Virus record (IMG/VR): IMGVR_UViG_3300025889_001105
Coordinates: 1-21,503 of that record
Direction: 5' to 3' (one strand)
From: a virus
DNA: 21,503 nt
Shown: in pieces, positions 7,795 to 14,173 of the stretch
Layout: each line of letters opens with the position of its first letter
Numbering within the stretch: the first letter of the stretch is position 1
Position numbers and translations under genes: made by a program
Notes under the pieces: model-generated
What the model was told of the DNA's origin: nothing
Databases searched by the model: none
What the model saw: only the letters and a program-made list of their open reading frames with translations

Positions 7795-9476
7795 CAGGTG
7801 AAATCTACGAGTGGGCTGTCATCCATGATAGGGGTTGTACCATCATCCGGTTCGTTTGTCTCGGACAATCTTCCTGTCACCTTGTCGTAGTACAGGTAGG
7901 TGGCAGGACCGGTGATCCCGGCGAAGCGGTTCTTCAGGACACGGACTGTCGTCGTGTTCCGCATCACCTCGTTCTCATGCTGCCCATTTCTTTCAAGGCC
8001 AATGACCATGTCCGAAAGTTGGGCAATGGCAGCAGAGCCGCGAAGCTGAGACAGGCTGGTCGCTGCGCCGTCCTCATGACCCTGACCCTGTGGCCGTCGC
8101 AGGTGCGACACCATAATCAGGCTGACACGTAGTTCCTGCACCAGCATACGCAGCTTGGTCACGATCTCGTCGATGGCCTTACGCTCGTCACCGTTCTCCT
8201 GTGACGACACCACGATGGACAGATGGTCAAGGACTATGTACTTGCAGTCCAATGCCTTTGCCATGTGACGCACACGGCCCACGATGTTTTCCAGTGTGTT
8301 CGATCCGAACGAGTCATAGAAGAAGATACGGTCGGTGGCAAGGGTCTGATCGAAAGCCCGACGCAGTTCCTCCGGTGTCGTCTCCGTGTCCGGCAGATGC
8401 AGCGGCTTGTTCGCAGCCATCGACATGAAGCCAAGGGCTGACCGCTTCATGGATTCTTCGAGGAACATGCAGCCGATGTTGTCCTCGGTGACGTTCAGCA
8501 GGTGGTACATCAGTTCACGTACGACGGCGGACTTGCCCAGTCCTGACCCGGCGGTCAGCGTCACCAGTTCACCGACACGTATGCCGTAAGTCATCTCCTG
8601 TAAGCCCTGATACGGGTACGGGACAGACGGTGTGTCGTCCTCCTCCGACACCAGTTCCCAGAGCGATGAGCCACGCTTGATACCCTCCGGTGTAAACGGC
8701 AGGGCATTCCACCAGCGTCGGGTGTAGTCCTCGACCTGTCCTCCGGCGAGATATTCGCCCACGTCCTTCAGCGGGGCGAGGTCAACCACCTTACATTTGT
8801 TAGGCTCGAACAGATTGGCTACATCCTCGGTCGCACGTTTACCTGCCTCGTCATTGTCGAAGGCGAGGTAGATTGTCTCGAACGTGTTGAGGTATTCGAG
8901 ATTGGCCTTGATGGCCTTGACCCCGGTGGCTGACGGCATCCCGACGGTCGGCCACTTCGACCCGTTCATCTGGTGTGCCGCCAGTGTGTCGAGTTCTCCT
9001 TCGCAGATGGTGATTGTCTTACCGCCGCCGGGGAATAGCTGCATACCGAACAGGTGCAGCTGCTCACCACCGTCCCACGAGAATGTCTTGTTCTGATAGT
9101 ACCGTGTCTTGATGCCACGTAGTACGCCGTCTCTGTCGTAGTATGGGTACAGGTGACGATGAGATGCGTTGTCGATCTTGACACCGTACTTCTCGACGAC
9201 TGCTGCTCCGATCTTTCTGTCGGCCATCACGCTGCACGACAGCCCGTTCAGCATCTCGGTGAGACGACTGTTAGGCGCATGGTTTCTCGGCGGCATCTGA
9301 ATAACTGTGTTGTCCATGTATGGCATGACCTCCTCAATTAGTTCGCCGGAGTAGGACTGTTCTGTCCCCCGGCAGGAGAAACAATGGAAGTGTCCGTCGG
9401 TATAGACGGCACCAGCATCTGATGATCCACACAGATGACAGGGAATGTGTATCTTGACTGGTTCTGATTCGCTCAT
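7794..9476 (-). CDS. Bifunctional primase-helicase, T7 gp4-like
   Basis: A 560-residue protein counted from the ATG at 9476, which gives a standard N-terminus; the frame extends upstream across the hairpin. The zinc-binding domain is Cys13, 16, 32 and 35. The TOPRIM primase domain has ICEGELDTLAAHQ and YLAFDNDEAGKRA. The RecA/DnaB-type helicase domain has Walker A (TAGSGLGKSAVV, about 303-314), Walker B (KYIVLDHLSIVV), the SHLRRP motif and the QLRGSAAIAQLSD element. It unwinds the fork and makes primers. Only a weak AAAAAG lies before the ATG. Its stop overlaps the polymerase start, indicating coupled expression. Confidence 0.95.
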   Translation of the reverse strand: MSESEPVKIHIPCHLCGSSDAGAVYTDGHFHCFSCRGTEQSYSGELIEEVMPYMDNTVIQMPPRNHAPNSRLTEMLNGLSCSVMADRKIGAAVVEKYGVKIDNASHRHLYPYYDRDGVLRGIKTRYYQNKTFSWDGGEQLHLFGMQLFPGGGKTITICEGELDTLAAHQMNGSKWPTVGMPSATGVKAIKANLEYLNTFETIYLAFDNDEAGKRATEDVANLFEPNKCKVVDLAPLKDVGEYLAGGQVEDYTRRWWNALPFTPEGIKRGSSLWELVSEEDDTPSVPYPYQGLQEMTYGIRVGELVTLTAGSGLGKSAVVRELMYHLLNVTEDNIGCMFLEESMKRSALGFMSMAANKPLHLPDTETTPEELRRAFDQTLATDRIFFYDSFGSNTLENIVGRVRHMAKALDCKYIVLDHLSIVVSSQENGDERKAIDEIVTKLRMLVQELRVSLIMVSHLRRPQGQGHEDGAATSLSQLRGSAAIAQLSDMVIGLERNGQHENEVMRNTTTVRVLKNRFAGITGPATYLYYDKVTGRLSETNEPDDGTTPIMDDSPLVDFT

Positions 9477-9493
9477 CTTTTTCTCAGAAGAAG

Positions 9494-9517
9494 AGGGGCC
9501 GTCCGAAGACAGCCCCT
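9494..9517 (-). terminator. UUCG-tetraloop hairpin before the primase-helicase
   Basis: Read on the minus strand, AGGGGCTGTC and GACGGCCCCT pair over 10 bp (one G-U) around the loop TTCG, an extra-stable tetraloop. CTTCTTCT follows. On the plus strand the same stem would have a C-A mismatch, so the structure is built for leftward RNA. The short pyrimidine tail lacks a true U-run. It may be a leaky terminator that sets the ratio of upstream to downstream genes, or an RNA-processing site. Confidence 0.6.
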
Positions 9518-9522
9518 TATGT

Positions 9523-10392
9523 TTAAACGAGTACCGGAGTCCCATCTTCCGGCTTGTACATACGCCGTCCGCTCTGGCCCTTTCGGTAACGATTCCATGC
9601 TTGTGCAATGATCGCCATCAGGTCAGATCGGTGCTGCATCTTACTCCGAATCTGCTGGTGTGCCCGATAACGAGGATCGTCGATGGTCAACATTTCATTG
9701 GTGATGAGTCCGTGGAAGAACTCATCTGCCTGTTGAACGTCGATCTTAGACGCGATGAAATGTAGCGCACCGAAGTAGGCAGGACTAGGCAGACCCATTT
9801 GCTTTGCAGGGTGATAAGCCTTCAACATGCTACGCTGAAGTGCGTCATCACCGTACGTCAGGTAGCTGTCGAGGAAGTCTTTCGACAGCAAGGGTTTTTT
9901 CGAACTGTAGAAGTGCGACGCAACTTTACCGTCTTCTGATGACGGACGGTTATACATCATGATGATTCGAAGCATCGCCGCAACCTGTGGTGCGTTCTTG
10001 ATGTCAAAGTGTGCAGACAAAACGTCGGACGGTGATCGCTTTACTCCTGTATCCATGACATGGTAGGATTCCTCCTTCACCCCGTACAGGATCGAGGCTT
10101 CAAAAGAAATACCTGTTTCGACACAGGCAAGGAGTCGATGCTGTCCGTTGAGAAGTCGGGCAGTATCGCTGAAAGTAATACTGTCACCTGTCAGTTGGAA
10201 ATTGCCATCCTGTAGTTGACGGATACAGTGGTTCAACGCTGACGTACGCAGCGGTCGGTTCTTGATGTTGTGTTCCAGCATGACTTCGGCCAGCTGGGGT
10301 GTGATGGTCCGTACCTCATTCATAACTTTGTTTGCGTTCTGAATGTTTAAACGGACTTGGGTTTCTGGTTGCTGTTTTGGTAGGGGGCTCAT
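9523..10392 (-). CDS. NGQHR-motif phage protein (ParB/DGQHR-like), function unknown
   Basis: A 289-residue protein. The clear landmark is FSDTARLLNGQHRLLACVETG at about residues 74-94, which resembles the DGQHR motif of ParB-like and DndB-like domains; the rest is helical. Such proteins occur in phages and plasmids and may bind DNA or nucleotides, but the role here is unknown. The ATG at 10392 is chosen over upstream ATGs because GGAAGGA lies just before it. The gene ends Val-stop as GTT-TAA, inside a GTTTAAAC palindrome at 9521; another copy is at codons 14-16. It faces away from a small plus-strand gene across a 118-bp divergent region. Confidence 0.78.
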   Translation of the reverse strand: MSPLPKQQPETQVRLNIQNANKVMNEVRTITPQLAEVMLEHNIKNRPLRTSALNHCIRQLQDGNFQLTGDSITFSDTARLLNGQHRLLACVETGISFEASILYGVKEESYHVMDTGVKRSPSDVLSAHFDIKNAPQVAAMLRIIMMYNRPSSEDGKVASHFYSSKKPLLSKDFLDSYLTYGDDALQRSMLKAYHPAKQMGLPSPAYFGALHFIASKIDVQQADEFFHGLITNEMLTIDDPRYRAHQQIRSKMQHRSDLMAIIAQAWNRYRKGQSGRRMYKPEDGTPVLV

Positions 10393-10456
10393 GCCGGTTC
10401 CTTCCGTCGAGACGGTGGCCTGTTCCCGGACGTCCCGAGATAGTGTCCACCAAGGA

Positions 10457-10473
10457 ATGTTGCACTGCAACAT
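10457..10473. promoter_or_regulatory. Perfect 17-bp palindrome, operator-like
   Basis: ATGTTGCACTGCAACAT has 8-bp perfectly symmetric arms around one central base. It lies in the divergent gap between the NGQHR gene (minus) and the 49-residue gene (plus) and covers the -35 box of the plus-strand promoter. That geometry fits a repressor operator. The half-site ATGTTGCA recurs at 12514-12521, upstream of the papain-like gene. Confidence 0.6.
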
Positions 10474-10488
10474 AGCACGTACTATATT
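10460..10488 (+). promoter_or_regulatory. Candidate sigma70-type promoter for the plus-strand island
   Basis: TTGCAC at 10460-10465 and TATATT at 10483-10488 are separated by exactly 17 bases. The -10 matches the consensus at 5 of 6 positions and the -35 at 3 of 6. A transcript would start about 10 bases before the AGGAGG of the 49-residue gene. The -35 is inside the 17-bp palindrome, so binding there should block it. Confidence 0.55.
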
Positions 10489-10510
10489 TCTGATAGGAGG
10501 TACATACATC

Positions 10511-10660
10511 ATGTCTTACATTCTATCAACACTTGTTTTCGATGTGTTTGATATGCTGCCGGGATACCGACAGTCTTGGTTCAACAAGTTTAAACAAGGA
10601 GTTATCCGCTATGGAACCGCTCGTGCTGAAGACGCTCTTCGGAACGGTCACCCTTACTGA
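10511..10660 (+). CDS. Small 49-residue plus-strand protein, unknown function
   Basis: Encodes MSYILSTLVFDVFDMLPGYR, continuing to ALRNGHPY. It has the best ribosome-binding site in the area: AGGAGG, 10 bases before the ATG. A promoter with a 17-bp spacer lies just upstream. It is the only convincing rightward gene left of 18.5 kb, and it ends 6 bases from the stop of the facing minus-strand gene. The N-terminus is hydrophobic but short. GTTTAAAC at 10588 falls on Phe-Lys codons. A separately controlled regulator or host-takeover protein is possible, but this is inference. Confidence 0.68.
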   Translation: MSYILSTLVFDVFDMLPGYRQSWFNKFKQGVIRYGTARAEDALRNGHPY

Positions 10661-10772
10661 TCGCAGCTACAAACTGGAAAGTCCGGCGTGGGGCTTCGGG
10701 TTGGATGTGTCGTGGGCGGCACCGGAGTGGTGTACTTTCCCGTCCACCTTTACCCAGACCAGCGGATCGTAG
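10611..10772 (+). CDS. Possible 53-residue plus-strand frame (doubtful)
   Basis: Starts MEPLVLKTLFGTVTLTDRSY, with AAGGAG 9 bases before the ATG, and would overlap the end of the 49-residue gene. Against it, more than half lies opposite the minus-strand frame at 10667-10867, which has a more phage-like codon pattern and amino-acid make-up. Both are unlikely to be real. Listed because of the good ribosome-binding site. Confidence 0.28.
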   Translation: MEPLVLKTLFGTVTLTDRSYKLESPAWGFGLDVSWAAPEWCTFPSTFTQTSGS

Positions 10773-10867
10773 AACTTTCCGTACTGATCCCAGAGCCATC
10801 GAGGGTTGCGTACCGGCTTGAAGTCCGGGAAAACCCTCGATGCTCTTAGCTGCTTCCACTGTGCCAT
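10667..10867 (-). CDS. Hypothetical 66-residue protein rich in aromatic residues
   Basis: Encodes MAQWKQLRASRVFPDFKPVR, continuing through NPRWLWDQYGKFYDPLVWVK and a His-rich end. Codon third positions follow the C/G-rich pattern of neighbouring genes, which favours this frame over the two that overlap it. There is no Shine-Dalgarno before the ATG, so the start is uncertain. It ends 6 bases short of the convergent plus-strand gene. Family not recognised. Confidence 0.52.
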   Translation of the reverse strand: MAQWKQLRASRVFPDFKPVRNPRWLWDQYGKFYDPLVWVKVDGKVHHSGAAHDTSNPKPHAGLSSL

Positions 10868-10890
10868 GACACGGCCCGATCAGTTGATGA

Positions 10891-11154
10891 TCAGGCATCA
10901 TACTCCTCTGGCTCGTAGTCGTCAAGGCAGGTACATTCCTCCTCATCCTCCGACATCAGCTTGGCTGACAGCATCGTCTGTATCAGGGAGATGGCTGCTG
11001 ACTTGTCAGGGGCACAGTCGAAGATCATGTCGAAGGTAACTGCCAACATACCGACAGCAGCATCTAGGACTTCGACGTCGTTGGTTTCGTGTAGGTCGGC
11101 CAGTGTATCCAACACTGAATTGTACACGAGTTCGCTGTGTTCTTGGTTGCTCAT
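10891..11154 (-). CDS. Hypothetical acidic 87-residue protein
   Basis: Encodes MSNQEHSELVYNSVLDTLAD with a helical body and a very acidic end (SEDEEECTCLDDYEPEEYDA) containing a CTC cysteine pair. AAGGA precedes the ATG, so the start is firm. The charge could mean a nucleic-acid mimic or protein-binding tail, but no family is recognised. A hairpin at 11170-11198 lies just upstream of its ribosome-binding site. Confidence 0.75.
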   Translation of the reverse strand: MSNQEHSELVYNSVLDTLADLHETNDVEVLDAAVGMLAVTFDMIFDCAPDKSAAISLIQTMLSAKLMSEDEEECTCLDDYEPEEYDA

Positions 11155-11169
11155 AGCAATCCTTTCGTT

Positions 11170-11198
11170 CCCGATAGTACCGAACCGGACCTATCGGG
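11170..11198 (-). repeat. Intercistronic hairpin upstream of the 87-residue gene
   Basis: CCCGATAG at 11170-11177 pairs with CTATCGGG at 11191-11198, and the 13-base loop can add a CCG/CGG pair inside. On the minus strand it ends about 4 bases before AACGAAAGGA, the ribosome-binding region of the next gene. It could influence translation or be an RNA-processing site. Confidence 0.5.
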
Positions 11199-11274
11199 GT
11201 GTGCAGGGACGACAATAAATGCCTGATTCCTGCGGGTTTAAAGGTGCGACAATTTGTCCTATTGGTGGGACCAT
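11191..11274 (-). CDS. Possible 27-residue peptide (doubtful)
   Basis: A complete short frame, MVPPIGQIVAPLNPQESGIY, ends YCRPCTPR with a CxxC. It fills part of an otherwise empty 228-bp gap and contains a near-copy of the repeated palindrome as Leu-Asn codons. There is no Shine-Dalgarno, so the coding status is uncertain. Confidence 0.28.
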   Translation of the reverse strand: MVPPIGQIVAPLNPQESGIYCRPCTPR

Positions 11275-11310
11275 GTCGCGGCTGGTACATAAGTTCTGTC
11301 GCGTTAGAGA

Positions 11311-11360
11311 ATAACTAGAAAACATATTGTTATTATTTCTCTTACCTATTTCCTAGTTAT
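11311..11360. repeat. AT-rich inverted repeat in the gap 11275-11382
   Basis: ATAACTAG at 11311-11318 and CTAGTTAT at 11353-11360 are exact reverse complements, extended by three more A-T pairs after one mismatch, with an AT-rich spacer. No gene lies across it. It could be an operator, a hairpin or a weak promoter area; nothing more can be said. Confidence 0.45.
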
Positions 11361-11382
11361 CTTTATGGTTGTCGGTAATCCA

Positions 11383-11490
11383 TCACCCCCTAGACAATAC
11401 GTACTGAAAGACTAGGGCAGCGACGGCAACTATTACTATTCCAGTTACCACTAGAATGTAGCCATCCAACAGTCGGCACAGTAGAGCCAT
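11383..11490 (-). CDS. 35-residue single-span membrane peptide
   Basis: Encodes MALLCRLLDG followed by one long hydrophobic stretch (YILVVTGIVIVAVAALVF) and the basic end VLSRG. Its start lies inside the last 40 bases of the zinc-motif gene, in another frame, and it has no clear Shine-Dalgarno. The uninterrupted hydrophobic helix is the main evidence. It resembles the tiny membrane peptides at 16013-16296. Role unknown. Confidence 0.5.
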   Translation of the reverse strand: MALLCRLLDGYILVVTGIVIVAVAALVFQYVLSRG

Positions 11491-11621
11491 GATCGTTTGC
11501 GGACGACTGCTGTCTTCTCCTCGCACTCGTTACACAATGGCTCTTCGACGTACTGCTCATGTTTCGGGGCCACCGTCGTACCAGAGTTCGAGGTCGTGGA
11601 TGAATTCTTCTGTGTCGTCAT
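11451..11621 (-). CDS. 56-residue protein with two CxxC motifs (zinc-finger-like)
   Basis: Encodes MTTQKNSSTTSNSGTTVAPK, a low-complexity start, then LCNECEEKTAVV and YCADCWMATF. The two CxxC pairs are spaced as in a small treble-clef or zinc ribbon, so zinc binding is likely. The ATG overlaps the stop of the excisionase-like gene (TGATG), and a GGGGGAG upstream can serve as ribosome-binding site. A longer frame in another register covers the same bases, but this one has the better start and motif. Could bind DNA or a host protein. Confidence 0.7.
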   Translation of the reverse strand: MTTQKNSSTTSNSGTTVAPKHEQYVEEPLCNECEEKTAVVRKRSWLYCADCWMATF

Positions 11622-11869
11622 CACTGACCGGCTCCCCCGCTACGCTTGTCACGTAATCCTTTACGACCTCGGGGAGAACGGTTGTTGATGTAATTATGCA
11701 GGGACTGGACGGAGACTTCGTTATGGTAGACTTGGTTGTACGAGCATCCTCCTGATCCTGATCTGACCATGTCGATTTTTCCTTTATATCCCGCGACCCT
11801 GATGGCATTGGCTGTCATCCCTGTTAGTTCTGAGGCTTGCTTGATGGTGATGTAGATTGGCTTAGTCAT
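11621..11869 (-). CDS. Small excisionase/MerR-like helix-turn-helix protein
   Basis: An 82-residue protein. ITIKQASELTGMTANAIRVA at about residues 7-26 is a typical winged helix-turn-helix of the excisionase/MerR type, followed by GKIDMVRSG and YHNEVSVQSLHNYI. The tail is basic and Gly-rich. It probably binds DNA as a small regulator; no integrase is seen in the window, so an excision role is not supported. It overlaps the gene before it by 8 bp and the gene after it by one base. It is a candidate reader of the repeated palindromes, without direct proof. Confidence 0.77.
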   Translation of the reverse strand: MTKPIYITIKQASELTGMTANAIRVAGYKGKIDMVRSGSGGCSYNQVYHNEVSVQSLHNYINNRSPRGRKGLRDKRSGGAGQ

Positions 11870-12029
11870 GTTCTAACTCGATGGTGATGGGCTGGTTGTC
11901 GGTCCCGAAGGACCGGATGGTGTGGTCGTTTCCTTCGCTGTCAGTTACGGTTACGTTGGTTACCTTGTAGTCACCCCTGTCGTGAGACTGGACGGTGATC
12001 TTGGACACGTTGTTTAAACTTAGTTCCAT
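11862..12029 (-). CDS. Hypothetical 55-residue beta-rich protein
   Basis: Encodes MELSLNNVSKITVQSHDRGD, then YKVTNVTVTDSEG and QPITIELEHD; the alternating hydrophobic pattern predicts beta strands. GGAGCAACC precedes the ATG at 12029. GTTTAAAC covers codons 4-6 (Ser-Leu-Asn). No family is recognised. It stands between the papain-like gene and the helix-turn-helix gene in the same operon. Confidence 0.72.
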   Translation of the reverse strand: MELSLNNVSKITVQSHDRGDYKVTNVTVTDSEGNDHTIRSFGTDNQPITIELEHD

Positions 12030-12037
12030 GGTTGCTC

Positions 12038-12430
12038 CTATTTCATCCAATATCCGTAGATCATCTTGTGAGTGCTGTCCCATGTGTCGTGGGCCACACC
12101 GTCGATGACGGCTACAAAGTGCCGTGCCATCCGGGCTATCACACGTCCCTCTGGCATGTCGCGGACATAGGCTTTGCGTCCTACGAACTTGGGGGCGGCA
12201 ACCCACTTCCATCCGTGTGCTGCCAGCACCTTGTCGAAGTCATCTTTGTAGATGCCGTTCCGTGCGCTGCGAGACTTGCCACGGCCTTTGACATTTGCTT
12301 CGGCCAACTGATTGTAGGCTTCCCTGTAATCCATTTGCAGGGCTATCGCCATTGCACGTGCCGCGCAGTCACCGGCTGTGCCTTTGAAGTATTGACTGCG
12401 ACCGCCGTCGCTGTAGGTATAGTGAGCCAT
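12038..12430 (-). CDS. Papain-fold-like phage protein (putative cysteine peptidase)
   Basis: A 130-residue protein with the layout of compact papain-like enzymes: Cys22 in TAGDCAARAMAIAL, His104 in ARHFVAVIDG and Asp115 or Asp118 in AHDTWDST. Similar small phage proteins are known but their substrates are not. AGGAGG before the ATG makes the start firm. It could cleave a host or phage protein, or be an inactive member. It follows a 112-bp gap with an inverted repeat and a GTTTAAAC copy, the likeliest place for local control. Confidence 0.66.
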   Translation of the reverse strand: MAHYTYSDGGRSQYFKGTAGDCAARAMAIALQMDYREAYNQLAEANVKGRGKSRSARNGIYKDDFDKVLAAHGWKWVAAPKFVGRKAYVRDMPEGRVIARMARHFVAVIDGVAHDTWDSTHKMIYGYWMK

Positions 12431-12494
12431 GTCGGCCTCCTGTTGTTGACGGACATAAGGTATTTAATGAGCATTCAAATGTCACGTGCTATTT

Positions 12495-12513
12495 CTGCAT
12501 AGCAGGTATGCAG
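12495..12513. repeat. 7-bp inverted repeat upstream of the papain-like gene
   Basis: CTGCATA and TATGCAG are perfect reverse complements around a 5-base centre. They are followed at once by ATGTTGCA, the half-site of the 17-bp palindrome at 10457, and then by GTTTAAAC at 12527. Together they make the 12431-12542 gap the busiest small regulatory region of the arm. A TTGAAT/TATGTC pair with a 15-base spacer on the minus strand is too weak to call as a promoter. Confidence 0.45.
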
Positions 12514-12542
12514 ATGTTGCATGACTGTTTAAACGGAGCCCG

Positions 12543-12800
12543 TCAGTGGACTTGGTCAGTCGGCATATTCTCGAAGGTGAGGATTGCCCTGACACCACAG
12601 GCAACAAGGTGCGCTGCAACGTCAGGGCTGTCGTCGGACTTCTCAAGCTGGTCGATGATGAATTCAAGGTGGACGTCATCGGGCTGAGTCTTGGCGATGT
12701 TGTCGGCAAGTTCTACGCAGAGGTCGTGGAGTTCGTCACCGGCATCACGTATTCTTCCGGCGAGACGAACCATTTCGGTGCGGACGTCTTCTTCTTCCAT
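12543..12800 (-). CDS. Hypothetical acidic 85-residue protein
   Basis: Encodes MEEEDVRTEMVRLAGRIRDA and reads on as amphipathic helices (LHDLCVELADNIA, LEFIIDQLEKSDDSPDVAAHL). AGGGGA lies about 9 bases before the ATG. It overlaps the end of the preceding gene by 88 bp, large for this genome; the ATG nine codons later lacks a ribosome-binding site. Family not recognised. Confidence 0.66.
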   Translation of the reverse strand: MEEEDVRTEMVRLAGRIRDAGDELHDLCVELADNIAKTQPDDVHLEFIIDQLEKSDDSPDVAAHLVACGVRAILTFENMPTDQVH

Positions 12801-13246
12801 TGCACAATCCCCTGCTTACCGTTCACGTAGTAGCGTCGGTATGCTACTACGGGATCACGGTGTTTAAACAGGTCAGGCATACACTGCGGCACCGAAGTTC
12901 GGAAGGGTTTTGTCGGAATGTGTGCAGGCGGATTGGCGAGGGGCTCGATGAGTCGGGCTGTCTTGTGGACCTTGTCGTACCTGTAGGTGTACTCCCGACA
13001 CAGGCTGATGAGTAGCTGGTGCGTCCAGACGTAGTTGCCTACCGCTTCACGTACCCAGACAGCAGACGGATGGTTCTTGTGTGTCGCCTTATACATGCCG
13101 TGCCAGTTGGCGTGATCGTCGCCGTCGAGGATTCGATGGGCAGTAGACAGTAGCTGCGCCGTCTCAAGGATCATCTTGACGACGTGCTTGTCTCCGTGAT
13201 GAGCGGCACAGACAACCGGGTCGGGGTGCAGGTAGAAGATGTTCAT
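12713..13246 (-). CDS. Conserved phage protein of unknown function (DKHVVKMILE type)
   Basis: A 177-residue protein of a recurrent phage family. The N-terminus is MNIFYLHPDPVVCAAHHGDK, followed by HVVKMILETAQLLSTAHRIL. Then come KATHKNHPSAVWVREA, REYTYRYDK, PDLFKHRDPVVAYRRYY and WKKKTSAPKWF. The conserved His, Lys and Trp residues suggest a nucleic-acid enzyme, but I know of no proven activity. Its ATG comes directly after GTTTAAAC, whose TAA is the stop of the preceding gene. A second copy lies in the gene at 12862 (Phe-Lys). Confidence 0.82.
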   Translation of the reverse strand: MNIFYLHPDPVVCAAHHGDKHVVKMILETAQLLSTAHRILDGDDHANWHGMYKATHKNHPSAVWVREAVGNYVWTHQLLISLCREYTYRYDKVHKTARLIEPLANPPAHIPTKPFRTSVPQCMPDLFKHRDPVVAYRRYYVNGKQGIVQWKKKTSAPKWFVSPEEYVMPVTNSTTSA

Positions 13247-13248
13247 GT

Positions 13249-13458
13249 TTAAACGCGGTCCTTCTTGTTGATGTATGTCTCGTACCAGAACTTGAGTTCG
13301 TCCATGGACATTTTGTCCAGATACTTTTCGGTGATGTCCTCGCAGTAGTCGAACTGCGACGCACGGGGTCGGTCGTGATCGACGTTCTGTTCGTACAGAT
13401 CATCAACCACGGCTTCGTAATAGGTGCGGTAGTAGTTGCTATGTGTCCTGTCGTTCAT
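13249..13458 (-). CDS. Hypothetical 69-residue protein
   Basis: Encodes MNDRTHSNYYRTYYEAVVDD with charged, Tyr-rich helices to the end (LKFWYETYINKKDRV). The last codons are GTT-TAA inside GTTTAAAC, and the next gene starts at the ATG immediately after that palindrome. No family is recognised. Confidence 0.72.
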   Translation of the reverse strand: MNDRTHSNYYRTYYEAVVDDLYEQNVDHDRPRASQFDYCEDITEKYLDKMSMDELKFWYETYINKKDRV

Positions 13459-13469
13459 CGGGGCGCAGC

Positions 13470-14078
13470 CTACTTGATGATCTTCACATCGTATCCGAGC
13501 AGCTCGGATACTTCTGCGATGGTCAGTTCTTTGGTCTGTCCTTCCCGGAGATTGATGCCGCTGATCTCGTAGAAGATGTCAGGATCGAATCCGGGGATGT
13601 CCCGGACACGCTCCCGATCTTTCGGGTCGGCCTCGTCCCACGACTTCTGGAAGGCTTCTTTGTATGTGTATTCACGCAGATACCCGCCCGTCGTGGTATG
13701 TGTCGGGTAAGCCTCCTTTTCCTCATCGGTCATGTCAGATTCCTCGACCCACTCGGTCAGGTTGAAGTAGAGGAATTCGGGGAGGTACGCCCGATCCCAT
13801 TCGGACCGCCTGATCGCCTTGTTGAATACTCGGATGGTGTCAGCCGTCTCCGTATTGAAATACCCGGTCTCGTAGTTGACCGAGTTCCAGTTCCCGGTGT
13901 TCCATTCGCCGGTGTTGCGGTTGCCAGTGTTGCGGTTGCCGGTGTTCCAGTGGCCGGTGTTGTAGTGGCCGGTGTTGTAGTGGCCGGTGTTCCAGTCGCC
14001 GTTGTTCCATTCGCCAGTGTTGTATTTCCCGGTGTTGCGGTTTCCGGTATTGTGGTTCCCGGTGTTGCGGTCAATCAT
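13470..14078 (-). CDS. NTG pentapeptide-repeat protein, copy 1
   Basis: A 202-residue protein. Residues 3 to about 63 are about 13 five-residue units of the form x-x-N-T-G (for example NHNTGNRNTGKYNTG), expected to form a right-handed beta-helix like other xNxGx pentapeptide proteins. A conserved globular part follows: SEWDRAYLPEFLYFNLTEW, then MTDEEKEAYP, AFQKSWDEADPKDRERV and FDPDIFYEISGI. The ATG at 14078 has GGAG 9 bases upstream and gives the same MI(D/N)RNTG start as the neighbouring paralogue. The C-terminal domain recurs in many phages without known function. It is one of a tandem pair. Confidence 0.83.
   Translation of the reverse strand: MIDRNTGNHNTGNRNTGKYNTGEWNNGDWNTGHYNTGHYNTGHWNTGNRNTGNRNTGEWNTGNWNSVNYETGYFNTETADTIRVFNKAIRRSEWDRAYLPEFLYFNLTEWVEESDMTDEEKEAYPTHTTTGGYLREYTYKEAFQKSWDEADPKDRERVRDIPGFDPDIFYEISGINLREGQTKELTIAEVSELLGYDVKIIK
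13889..14075. repeat. 15-bp coding minisatellite of NTG copy 1
   Basis: On the plus strand, units like CCGGTGTTGCGGTTG repeat every 15 bp. The variable positions are in the codons outside Asn-Thr-Gly. The DNA is near-identical between units, so unequal recombination can change the copy number. Confidence 0.85.
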
Positions 14079-14097
14079 TGATTGCTTCTCCGTAGCG

Positions 14098-14120
14098 TTC
14101 ACGGACCAGTCGTCCGTATT
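14098..14120. repeat. 23-bp direct repeat, copy A, upstream of NTG copy 1
   Basis: Identical over 23 bp to 14814-14836, which lies at the same place upstream of NTG copy 2. It holds a dyad, ACGGAC-CAGTC-GTCCGT. In copy B the repeat is also the last codons of the HNH gene. It shows that the NTG gene was duplicated with its leader, and it may be a control site. The rest of the gap 14079-14173 holds no convincing gene. Confidence 0.8.
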
Positions 14121-14173
14121 GGTTAAGGCCAAGGCTTTGCGTCATGGCTGCGCGATAGACGGCCTCGTAAAAA

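Noticed and set aside
10602-10946. 114-codon minus frame
   Set aside because: Overlaps the 66-residue frame and the end of the 87-residue gene; its codon pattern is poorer, though GAGGAGTATGATG offers a possible internal start.
11557-11808. 83-codon minus frame across the helix-turn-helix gene
   Set aside because: It has no supported start and overlaps two genes that have coupled starts and recognisable motifs.
13443-14081. Plus-strand frame with Val/Ala/Gly-rich repeats
   Set aside because: It is the antisense reading of the NTG-repeat gene; the repeats come from the 15-bp coding units.
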